A stretch of 64,000 nucleotides of DNA. It comes from Rosellinia necatrix. Its lineage: Eukaryota; Ascomycota; Sordariomycetes; Xylariales; Xylariaceae. Location: contig JAGYVD010000002.1 in NCBI GenBank assembly GCA_021209875.1, positions 4,092,001-4,156,000 on the forward strand. The letters are read 5' to 3'. Positions 34,579 to 45,290 of the stretch are shown piece after piece; position 1 is the first letter of the stretch, and each line of letters opens with the position of its first letter. The notes under the pieces are model-generated. The model had not been told where the DNA came from. It did no database searches and saw nothing but the letters and a program-made list of their open reading frames with translations. The translations under genes were made by a program, and so were the position numbers.

Positions 34579-37500
34579 ATGGCATCCAGGTGAGTCAATA
34601 ATCGTCCTCCGAATACGCTCTTGTACGTGCTAACGTGCTGTGTGTTCTGCAGACTCGATCGTCTTGTAACGTATGTGTCTCCAATCGACCAGCATCGTTC
34701 TTCTAACCCCTATTAATCTTCAATGACGCTCCCACCAATTCCACAGAAGCCTGAACCCCCGTTTGGGCCATCATGACTAATAGCTGGTTTAGGATCCTAG
34801 AGACAGGCAGTACCAAACTAATCAAGGACACCGCTGTCAATCAGCTTGCAGATTGGCAAAAGCAACACCCCGAGGAGCTTTTCAACCTTCTCTCGCGAGT
34901 GGTGCCATACCTTCGGCACAAAGATTGGGACACTCGGTCTACGGCCGCTAAGGCCCTGGGGAAAATTATTGAGAATGCTGCTCTCTATGATCCTAACGAG
35001 GATGAAGATTCTACAGCAGAATCGAAAGAAGAACTCAAAATAGAAACTAACCTCGTCAAGAAAGAAGAGGATGCTGAGCACTTACTGTTGGCTGAGGAGT
35101 ACTTCACGCCTGGGTTACTGGACGTGGAGATGATCCTTAGATATGGCCGGCAACTGTTGCGTACCGGCGCTAACGTCGACTATGGAATTGCGAATTTGGA
35201 CCCGCAAGCACGATTGATGCATCTGAAGAAAACTCTCAATGGCCGCTTGGGCTTGTTAGGCAGACAATTCAAGGACGATGAGGTCCCTATCCCCATTGAG
35301 ACGGCCACCAGCCCATCCACTCCACTGGAAATAACCCCCCACAACGGCGTTCCCCATCAAGAGAGCTTTCCTACCTCCGGCCCTAGCCAGCCTGTAGAGG
35401 AATCCGGATTGAGTGCTAGGCAGAAGAACGCTTTGAAGCGAAAACGCAAGAAAGAGGCTCAAAAAGCAGCGCAAGGAAAGGGTGGCTTTGGTGATCTTTC
35501 AATTAGGCGGTCTTTTACCACTGGTTGCGAGGGATTTGATGAAACTCCCGCGGCAGATGGCGACTCCAAGAAGGGCACGAAAAGCGATTATTTTAATCTT
35601 GATAGGCCGGCCGATGTCGACGAGGACAGCAAAGTTGTATCCGAATTTAAGGGCCCTACCATTGAAATCAAATCGGAAATTGAGGTAGACGAGGAGTTGC
35701 AAGGCTCCGAATGGCCTTATGAACGCCTATGCGAATTTCTGAAGCTCGACATTTTTGATCCGCAATGGGAGATTCGCCATGGCGCTGCACTGGGACTACG
35801 AGAAATACTTCGAGTTCATGGTGCGGGTGCTGGGCGTTTGAGAGGTAAATCCAAGACGGAGAACGATTCTCTCAACAGGAGATGGCTGGATGACATGGCA
35901 TGTAGGCTATGTTGCGTGCTTATGCTTGACCGATTTACAGATTATGCATCCGATACTAGTATCGCACCCATTCGAGAAACCGTTGGCCAGTCTCTGGGTT
36001 CCTTTCTAAAACACGTCCCACCAGAATCCGTATATAATATTTACCAAATATTACTCCGAATGGTCATACAGCAAGACATTGGCATTGATAAACCCATCTG
36101 GCCTGTCTGCCATGGCGGCATGGTAGGGCTACGATATGTTGTAGCTGTGAGAAAGGACTTGCTCCTTCAGCATGGCCACATGATTGATGGCGTGGCTCAC
36201 GCTGTGATGAAGGGCCTTGGAGATAGCGACGACGACGTCCGCTCTGTCAGCGCGGCGACTTTCATCCCAATGGCGCAAGAGTTTGTCCAGCTGCGGCCTT
36301 TGGCCTTGAACGAGCTCATTAGCATTGTGTGGGAAAGTCTATCCAGCTTGGGCGATGATTTGAGCGCCAGTACAGGCAAAATTATGGATCTCCTAGCAAC
36401 GCTTTGCGGGTTTCCGGAAGTCTTGGCGGCCATGAAGGGCTTGGCTGAACATGACGAGGAGAGTTCATTTACACTTCTAGTCCCCCGGCTTTACCCTTTT
36501 CTACGACATACCATAACTTCTGTTCGTTTAGCCGTCCTCAAAGCTTTAATGACATTTGTTGATCTCGGAGAGGAATCACAAGGGTGGCTTGACGGTAAGA
36601 TCCTCCGGCTGGTTTTTCAAAATATCCTTGTTGAGCGGGATTCGGAAACACTCAAGATGTCCGTCCAATTGTGGACTGCTCTGGTCAAATGCTTGGCAAG
36701 GGATCCAAATCAGCTCGCCAGCGAATTCGCCACCCACGTTGAACCGCTTATGCAACTTACGCTGCATCCCGTCGGAGTATCCCGCCAGCCCATCCCCATG
36801 AATGGTGCCCTGTTTCAAAAACCGTCCGGAGGCACTTACACCGTGCCTGGGGTTATTCCCATTGCTCCACGGAAACTTTCAGACGCTGAAGGTGGTGAAA
36901 GGGCACCAAAACGGCGTAGGAAGTCGACAAAACTTGAGGACGTGCCAACCCCAACACATTCACATGATCTTGATGGCCATATGATGCAAGGTGACGTCGA
37001 TCTTGTTGGCATGGAAACGCTCATCCGTTCCCGTGTCGCCGCTGCTGGAGCTATGGGGCTGATGATGTCCCTCGTGCCACCTCAATATCTGGAAGCTTAC
37101 GATGCACATCTCATTCCAGGACTCTGCTCTTCCTATGCCTCGACGCAACTCAGTGCCTGTGTGATCATAGACGAACATGCACGGAACTGTACAACAATAC
37201 AAACGGGAAACCAGAGGTACGTAAAGGAGCTGCTCAAAATCATCGACAATGATCGTCCGGCGCAGTACCGTGACTTGGTGAGCTATGTGCAACGGGTTCG
37301 GTCGCAATGCCAACAACTTCTCAATCTCTTCCGGGATCATGGCAAAGTGTCCCAGCAAAAGTTGCCCGCCCTAGCAGTAGTAGTGCAAGGCGAGGCCGAG
37401 GCTGGGCCTGGTGCTTTCTCCATTGCAAATGCAGAAAAATGCGTCACCGATGATTATGAGCGACTCAAGAAGGCCATGGCACCTGCTCAGCGCTTAATCG

Positions 37501-40500
37501 CCCTCCAGCAGCTCAACGAGGCCAGGCAAGATACCGTGTCAGCTATAGACGACGCAAGGGCTGCCAAGGAAGTGCGCGATACCCGCATCAGGGCAGCTGC
37601 TGCGTGTGCGCTAATCGCCATGAAGATGTTACCGAAAAAGCCTAGTCCTCTCATCAAAGCTATTATGGATAGCATTAAACTTGAAGAAAACCAGCTACTT
37701 CAGAACCGTTCTGGCGAGACAATAGCCCGACTAGTTCAACTCTTCACTGAAAAAGGTCGCCGAGGGCCGGCTGATAAAGTCGTTTCTAACCTAGTGAAGT
37801 TCTCATGCGTGGAAGTTGCTGAGACGCCCGAATTCCCTGTTCATGCCACGAAAACCAATGTCATTTTATCCATGTCCAAGGAAGAGGATAGAGTCGATTA
37901 TGGAGCTGAGGCGGCGAAATTTGCGCGCGAAGCAAAGGGCGCTCGTATTACACGTCGCGGAGCAAAGGAGGCTCTTGAGATACTATCTCATACCTTTGGG
38001 GCAGAGCTATTTACCACAGTGCCGAGCCTCAAGGCATTCATGGAAGGCCCACTGGCCCAAGCATTTGCCGGAGGACTCCCCCCTGAAGCGAAGGATGCCG
38101 GGAGTCCGTTTGGCCAGGAAGTCGTAGATGCAATGTCGGTCATTCGAACGATGACCCCTACTCTACACAAGGCCCATCACTCATTTGTGATGCAACAAGT
38201 TCCTCTTGTGATTAAGGCTTTACACTCTGAGCTGTCGGTTTTTCGGTATATGGCCGCCAAATGTTTGGCAACTATCTGCAGCATAATAACGGTTGAGGGC
38301 ATGACATCACTCGTCAAGCAAGTATTACCTTCTATTAACAATCCCCTTGATTTAAGCTTTCGTCAGGGTGCTATCGAAGCGATTTATCACCTCATAGCCG
38401 TCATGGGGGATGGTATTTTGCCCTACGTGATTTTCCTCATCGTTCCCGTTTTAGGTCGAATGAGCGACTCCGATAATGATATTCGGCTGATTGCAACCAC
38501 GTCTTTCGCCACGCTCGTTAAGCTCGTGCCTCTTGAAGCAGGCATTCCAGACCCCCCCGGATTGTCCGAGGAGCTACTCAGAGGACGAGATAGAGAACGC
38601 ACGTTCATCGCACAGTTACTCGATCCCAAAAAGGTGGAATCGTTCCAAATCCCAGTTGCCATCAATGCCGAATTGCGCTCCTACCAACAAGAGGGTGTTA
38701 ATTGGCTTCATTTCCTAAACAAATATAACCTGCATGGCATCCTCTGCGACGATATGGGTCTAGGTAAAACACTTCAGACGTTATGCATTGTTGCTAGCGA
38801 CCACTACTACAGAGCCGAGGAATTCAAGAAGTCGGGCGCCCCGGAGGTACGAAAACTCCCATCTCTTATCGTGTGCCCTCCAACTCTGTCCGGACATTGG
38901 CAGCAGGAGATCAAAACGTTTGCTCCCTTTCTTACCGTTACCGCCTTCGTTGGGCCTCCAACGGAAAGACGGGCGAAGGCGTCCCAATTTTCCACCACAG
39001 ACATTGTTGTCACCTCATATGAAGTGTGCCGTAACGACGCAGACCTTCTCGAGAAACAGAGCTGGAATTACATCGTGCTTGACGAAGGTCATTTAATCAA
39101 GAACCCCAAAGCCAAAATCAGTCTTGCAGTCAAGAAGCTTGCGAGTAATCATCGACTCATCTTAACCGGCACACCTATCCAAAACAATGTTCTAGAACTG
39201 TGGTCTCTTTTCGATTTCCTAATGCCAGGATTCCTGGGTGCCGAGAAGGTATTCCTAGATCGATTTGCTAAACCTATTGCCGCGAGTCGCTTCAGTAAAG
39301 CGTCATCTAAAGAACAAGAAGCCGGTGCATTGGCGATCGAGGCTCTACATAAACAAGTTTTGCCATTTTTACTCCGACGACTCAAGGAAGAGGTATTAGA
39401 TGATCTACCACCCAAGATTCTCCAAAACTACTACTGTGATCTCAGCGACTTGCAACGAAAGTTGTTTGACGATTTCACAAAAAGACAAGGCAAGAAGCTC
39501 ACGGAAGAGGCAGGCCGTGATGACAAAGAGGCCAAGCATCACATCTTTCAAGCTCTTCAGTACATGCGGAAATTATGTAACTCCCCTGCACTCGTCATGA
39601 CGCCCAGCAATAAATTATACGAAGATACTCAACGACTGCTCGCGAAATCCGGAACCAACGTTGAGGATCCCGTCCACGCTCCCAAGCTTACAGCACTCAA
39701 AGATCTATTAGTCGATTGTGGCATAGGAGTCGAGGGTGCCGATTCGAATGATCCTCTCTACCAACCGATCAAACCGCATCGTGCCTTAATTTTCTGCCAA
39801 ATGAAAGAAATGCTAGACATGGTTCAAAATACGGTTTTGAAACGCATGCTGCCTTCGGTCTCGTATCTTCGCCTTGATGGTTCAGTCGAAGCTAACAAGC
39901 GACAAGATATTGTTAACACGTTCAACAAGGACCCATCTTATGATTGTCTGCTCCTGACAACCAGTGTCGGCGGTCTAGGTCTTAACCTAACCGGGGCAGA
40001 CACTGTAATATTTGTCGAGCATGATTGGAATCCTCAACGTGATCTCCAAGCCATGGACCGAGCTCACCGTATTGGTCAGAAAAAAGTCGTCAATGTGTAC
40101 CGCCTGATCACGAGAGGTACATTGGAGGAGAAAATCCTGAGGTAAGCGAGCGTCATACCAGCTGTTACCTACACAACTAACATCATCAAAGTCTACAGGC
40201 TTTTAAGATCGACGTCGCTTCCACCGTTGTAAATCAACAAAACGCTGGTTTGGTAAGCATATATAACTCTTATACCTCGCCGCAAATTTCTTCTCTCGCC
40301 GCTTGGTCATTGGAAACGGGTATTAACTTTGATACAGGGAACGATGGATACAGATCAAATTCTAGACCTATTTAACTTCGGCGGTGACTCCGGCCCAAAT
40401 CTTATCTCCGACAAAGCCAAAGACGGTGTCGAAGGCCGCGAAGAAGATATGGTAGACGTTGAAACCGGAGATGTACGGGCACCAGGAAAGAAGGCGTGGG

Positions 40501-40583
40501 CGGACGATTTGGGGGAATTGTGGGATAACCGTCAGTACGAGGAGAGCTTCGATCTAGACGGCTTCCTTAAGACGATGCAATAA
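34579..40583 (+). CDS. MOT1: Mot1/BTAF1: SNF2-family ATPase that removes TBP from DNA
   Basis: Mot1 uses ATP to dissociate TATA-binding protein from DNA in the nucleus. Five exons, 34579-34589 (11 nt), 34653-34670 (18 nt), 34793-40141, 40192-40252 and 40338-40583, give 1894 residues. The first two mini-exons supply MASRLDRLVT, which joins in frame to ILETGSTKLIKDTAVNQLAD, the conserved family start. The N-terminal half is a HEAT-repeat array that grips TBP, including HGAALGLREILRVHG. The ATPase follows: ELRSYQQEGVNWL, GILCDDMGLGKTLQTL (Walker A), VLDEGHLIKNPKA (DEGH box), LTGTPIQNN and QAMDRAHRIGQKK (motif VI). Exon 4 gives the bridge LQAFKIDVASTVVNQQNAGL and exon 5 the end, DTDQILDLFNFGG to LKTMQ. 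A Lys/Arg-rich insert (KNALKRKRKKEAQK) early in the protein is a likely nuclear localisation signal. Confidence 0.96.
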
Positions 40584-41292
40584 GGCGTCACAACCGGACA
40601 TCGTACCGGCCAGCCTCAAGGAGGCTTATAATACGAAATTACCAGACTAGGCGCCATATGGCAACGCCGTGAGTGCCCTAGCTGTGTCCTGTATATAGTG
40701 TAATCATAAAAAAGCAGGGAATCCCTCAGGGCGACAGGGTCAAACGCTTGGCCCTTTCCGCCCATTCCCATCACCTTCTCAGAGTAAACGCATTGTTTAC
40801 ATACGTTATCCGGTACGACTCTGGCTACTAGCTTCTGTTTGTGATTTGAGGAAAGTGTCAACGAGCTTTCTAACATAACATTATAAACATAGAAATAGGG
40901 CTAAGGGTACCGATAAGAAGAGAGTGACGTAGAAGTAGAGAGCAGAACCTCGCAAGTATATATATATGGAAGGGAATTAACAAAGAGAGCCGAAATTCTA
41001 TCGGTACTAATATTTCCATGCATAGCTATCACTATCACTAGCATCAACAATGGTGGTAGGTATGGCTAGTTTTAATATCAACGAAGTCGAACCAAGAGGA
41101 TGATGATGATGGTATTAACGCTGACTATAGGCGCGCTACCAAGCTATCTGCTGCCCTATAATGAATCCCAACTCAGGTTTAGGGAAGAATATAAGCAATT
41201 ATTAACCATTAACTAACTTTTTAAGCTTTTTTCCCTCTTTTTTCCTTTTTTTTTTTTTTTTCTTTTTAAATACTTTTTGTTTTAACTTTTCC
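40584..41292. other. Spacer between convergent MOT1 and the His-rich gene
   Basis: No gene. It has a short TATATATATA tract near 40960, a GATGAT triplet run near 41100, and a T-rich tract near 41240-41265 close to the 3' end of the minus-strand gene. Confidence 0.55.
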
Positions 41293-42185
41293 TCAATAAT
41301 ACGGTGGCCGCCTCCAACCGCCGCCAAAGGAGTCGCGCCTACCGGGGCGGCCATCGGTGGAGTACGAATACGACGAGGGGACGGTCGAGGGCGCGAACGG
41401 GTCATCCTCCAAGATGGAACCGTAGCGGTTAGGGGGTGGTGGTGGTGGCGGCGGTTGGTGGTGGCGGTGATGATGATGAGGGGGGTAGTCGGACTCCCGA
41501 TGATGGCGGCGGCCGCGGAGGTCGTCTTCGCCTCCGTCGTCATCGTCGTCGTCGTCGTCGTAGATGGCCATACGAGAGAAGTACCGCTGCAGGTTCTCGT
41601 CCCCATCGCTGTGCACGCCGACGCCGCCGCCGCCGCCGCCGCGGTGCCGGAGAGGCGGCGACCGGCCTCGCACGCCGTGCAGGTGGTGCGGACGCCCCGG
41701 AACGTGCGTGAAGGAGGCGCGGACCGCCCCGTCCGTTCGTCCGCGCTGGTACGCGTCCTCGCGCACTCGCTCGATGTGGCTCGCCACCGAGTCGAGACTG
41801 CCCCCGCCGCCACCGCCGCCGTGGTGTGCCCGGTTGGGTGGCCCCGGCGGGTGCGGGACGCGGTGAGGCGACCCGAATCCCCGGGGCGCGCCCGGCTTGT
41901 GGTGGTGATGGTGGTGGAGGGGGAGGCGGTTGTCGTCCGGACGCACGTGGCCGTGGTAGGGGCCGTGGTCATGGGCGCGGGCGTGGTGTTTGTGGTGGTG
42001 GTGGTCGCGGTGGTGGTCGCGGTGGTGGCGGCCGTCCCGGTCGGATACTGAGGACGGAGGCGTGGTGGAGCGCCGGTGCGACGAGCGCGAGCCGGCCGAG
42101 GATTCGCTGTCGGAGCCGCTGTTTCTTGCTGCGTTCCTCCTCCGGTTCTGATTCTGATTTCTGTTCTGGTTCTGGTTCTGATTTC

Positions 42186-42231
<46 letters not shown>

Positions 42232-43281
42232 TGGCCGGCCCCCTTGGTTTGGATTCGGCCGAGGTGCGTGGGCGGCGTTGTTTGGTTGCGGGCCGGGCGG
42301 GTTGACCGGTCTGGCCTGTTGCTGGGCCTGAGTTGCTTGCGGGTTCTGGGCTGGCACCCGGGCCGGTTGGGGTTGTGGTCCGACTACAGGTTGCGGCTGT
42401 CCCTGGAACTGGGTCTGGATCGGCTGCTGTTGTATCGGGGGGAACGCAGCGTTCATACCCCTTTGGCTCTCCCACATCCGGCGGATGTCGACGTTGTCTC
42501 GCGGCACCCGTTTGAAATAAGCGGTGACTGAACCACGCTGGTACGCGGTCTTCACGCGATGGCCACCGTTCGAGTGGGACCTCTTCTTTGTGTGGTGATG
42601 GTGGTGGTGATGGTGATGGTGGCGGTGGCGGTGACGGAGGAGGTGGTGGTGTGATGAGTCCCGATGCCTTCGGGGGGAGGGCATGTCCTGATAGCCCGGA
42701 CCGCCGTCGTCGGTGTAGTAGGTGAATGGCCAGAGCTGTTGGTCGATCTGGGCAAGGACCCAGTGGAAGCTGCTCAGGTCTATCTCCCGGCTCATCAGCA
42801 TATCGGTGGTCTTGTCGATCTGCAGCTTCAGCGGAGCCGGTAGCGAGTTCTTCTTGTCGATGACGCCTTTCGTATGACGATCCAGCAGCCGCACCTTTTT
42901 GGCGGCCGCCTCCTTGGATATGCTCCGGTCCTCGATCTTGACGGCCTTCTCCCAGCCGGGCCGTTTCTGCTGTCCGTAGTCGTCACAATCGTTGTTGTCG
43001 ACCCACTTGTCGTATCGGAAGACTACGAACTCCGTGAGGTCGTCTTTCATATCCGACTCCGAGCGGACCTCCCGGCTGACGTCCGATATCTCGATGGTCG
43101 GGCCCCCACGCAGATCCAACGGAACTATGTTCCTCGGCGGGGCGAGCGGCCCTTGTGGGTACCCCAGCGGATGGCCTCCGGGGTGGCCTCCGGGGTGGCC
43201 ATGCGGTGCGAGGTGTGGAGGGCCACCAGGTCCCCTGGCCTGACCTGGCTGGGGTGCGTTGGGCCCGGGAGGATGGTTCAT
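41293..43281 (-). CDS. His/Gln/Asn-rich protein of unknown function
   Basis: Single open frame of 662 residues with no intron I can detect. The N-terminus is Pro/Gly/His-rich with HPGGHPGGHPLGYP. Residues about 50-190 are non-repetitive and look folded (PTIEISDVSREVRSE; LTEFVVFRYDKWVDNN; KAVKIEDRSISKEAAAKKVR; SSFHWVLAQIDQQLWPFTYY), and are the best place to look for homology. Then come a run of about ten His with His/Arg neighbours, a block with AYQRGSVTAYFKRVPRDNVD, a Gln/Pro-rich stretch, perfect Asn-Gln repeats (about 42120-42235), and more His, Asp and Pro tracts. A second AYQRGRTDGAVRASF-like segment near the C-terminus resembles the earlier AYQRGS segment. I do not recognise a family. 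The composition suggests a disordered, possibly metal-binding or condensate-forming protein, but that is inference. Confidence 0.65.
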
Positions 43282-43690
43282 TTTTCAGGCCACCAAGGCA
43301 GCCCTGTCTTTTCTCTACTGCTACGAGCAGTGAATAGTGCCCGGGCGAATGTGCAAAGATGAGAATGTTTTTTTTTTTTTCAAAGGTCGGGAGGTGCCTC
43401 GTGATGTTCTCACGTCGACATGGATATAAGCCCTAACAAGTTTACTGGGAGTCACCCAGGGCGCTTTGTGTACAAGTGAGTTCAAGAATAGATGAGTGCA
43501 ACTCCGGCTTTCCGTGGAGAAAGGGGAGGGAAACAACTTCGTTCTTATTAGATAGGGTATATGGGGCAGATTATAAGAGCCGCAACAGCTTCATCCAATC
43601 CGGATATAGGAGGGCTACCCTCCCCTTCCCTTCGCCCTCACCCTTAGAACCGGACTAATCTGGTTCATCGTTGTAGGATGTTTACCCTCC

Positions 43691-43742
43691 CTTCATCCCT
43701 CCATCCATCCCTCCATCCCTCTATCCATCCCTCCATCCCTCC
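43691..43742. repeat. CATCCCTC/CATC tandem repeat
   Basis: Imperfect array of CATC and CCTC tetramers (about 12 tetramers) in noncoding DNA 5' of the His-rich gene. Confidence 0.85.
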
Positions 43743-44120
43743 CCCTTACTTCGTGACAGCCACTCAAGCCGCAGCAGCAGACGGCATCGTTTTCGGGATG
43801 CCGAGTATGAGACAGTGCTGTATGATGCTGGCTGTAAGCTATGGCCAAGAGGACTGACCTAACCTAACCGGACCGAACAGGCTGCCGAAGCCAAGCCCAG
43901 CACGCTAATGGCGCCCAGCTGCCGTGTGCTGCTGTCCATGGGGAGGGAGGGATCGACAAAGCCATGCCTGGGCCGCGACCCACGCGAGGCGGAAGCGTGG
44001 TAGATGCGCCACCACCAGCGTGCCCGGCTAGAATACGCAATGAGCTATCACTGCAATCGATCGGGCGTACGAGCTCGGGGGTCTGCTTGTGTCAAGTTCT
44101 GTAAATAATGTAAGTAAGCG

Positions 44121-44182
44121 TCTACCATGTCTACCATGTCTACCATGTTTACTACCATGTTTACTACCATGTCTACTACCAT
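44121..44182. repeat. 9/12-bp repeat, unit CTACCATGT
   Basis: Three 9-bp units CTACCATGT followed by three 12-bp units that carry an extra TAC triplet (for example TTACTACCATGT). The length mix suggests a 3-bp insertion that was then amplified. Confidence 0.88.
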
Positions 44183-44390
44183 GTCCGGGCAGAAGTACGT
44201 ACGTGCATGCATCGGGGACACAATCATGATTAGAGCCCAAAGCAAATGGCATGGAAAGACATGAAATGAGCATGACGAGACGACCCTTCTGATGCGTCCA
44301 TGCGCGTATACAGTATACACGCCCACCAATGATATATCTATCCTCGCCAAGGTTGCTCGGAGAAGTGCCTTGGCGAAGAAATCAAGCTCT

Positions 44391-44425
44391 CCCGTCTTTC
44401 CCGTCTTTCCCGTCTCTCCCGTCAC
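44391..44425. repeat. 9-bp repeat, unit CCGTCTTTC
   Basis: About 3.7 copies; the third copy has CTC in place of TTT. Confidence 0.85.
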
Positions 44426-44593
44426 ACATCTCCAAGACCCAACCAAGATGCTTCTGAGGCTTGTGCACTATTATTACGATAGCCGATAACCACTGAATAT
44501 GTGCTTGCATGTATAAGCATGGTATGTTGCATGCATTTCACGGATGCATGTCTAAGCTTCGGCGTGGGTTGTGTAGTATGGGTATAGGTATGG

Positions 44594-44620
44594 GACCCTG
44601 GAACCCTGGAACCCTGGAAC
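44594..44620. repeat. 8-bp repeat, unit AACCCTGG
   Basis: About three perfect copies of an 8-bp unit in noncoding sequence. Confidence 0.85.
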
Positions 44621-44639
44621 AAGAGCTCTCCCTCAACGT

Positions 44640-44673
44640 CGACGTGACGTGACGTGACGTGACGTAACGTGAC
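44640..44673. repeat. 5-bp repeat, unit GACGT
   Basis: Six to seven copies of GACGT, one of them AACGT. Every unit recreates TGACGT, the half site bound by CREB/ATF-type bZIP factors, so the array could act as a binding cluster. The nearest genes are more than 1 kb away. Confidence 0.85.
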
Positions 44674-44965
44674 GAATTCGGTAAGTCGAGAAGATTGACC
44701 GAGTCGGGTTCTTCGTTCGCCGTTATGCTAACCTGCAACCACCAACCACCAGCCTCACAGTTCGGCATTAGGTAATGAGAACCTGTGACGCTTTGTCCCG
44801 CCCCGCGAGCAGCGCCTCCGATCATCTCGGTCTCCTCTCTTTTACTACCACGATCCTCTGGAGGGGTCCTCAAGAGGGGAGATGCACTGGATTCGGTTGG
44901 CTGACCAAGGAAAAGCAATGCCAAGGAGCTCGTCGGCGCCCCGTTAAGCCCATTGCTGCCGCCCT

Positions 44966-45012
44966 GTTGTGCCCTATTACGCCCTATTACGCCCTATTAC
45001 GCCCTGCTATGC
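44966..45012. repeat. 10-bp repeat, unit GCCCTATTAC
   Basis: Three close copies plus diverged partial copies at both ends. Confidence 0.85.
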
Positions 45013-45149
45013 CCTAGATATCCCATCAAGCACTCCCACTAACATATTACATGCATTTGTGGCGTTCCCCAGCAGAGGGCTCTTATCACCAGGCAAGCCG
45101 GGCGGTGCAAACAAGACCCGAACAACACTCGACCGAATCTGATGATAGC

Positions 45150-45290
45150 AGACAAATCAGACAAATCAGACAAGTCAGACAAATCAGACAAATCAAACAA
45201 ATCAGACAAATCAAACAAATCAGACAAATCAAACAAATCAAACAAATAAGATAAACAAGACAAAACAGACAAAACAGACCAAACGCCCGA
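45150..45290. repeat. 9-bp minisatellite, unit ACAAATCAG
   Basis: About 14 copies with a G/A variant at the last base (ACAAATCAA) distributed through the array and drift to ACAAAACAG at the right end. It is the longest of the 9-bp arrays in the window. Confidence 0.92.
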
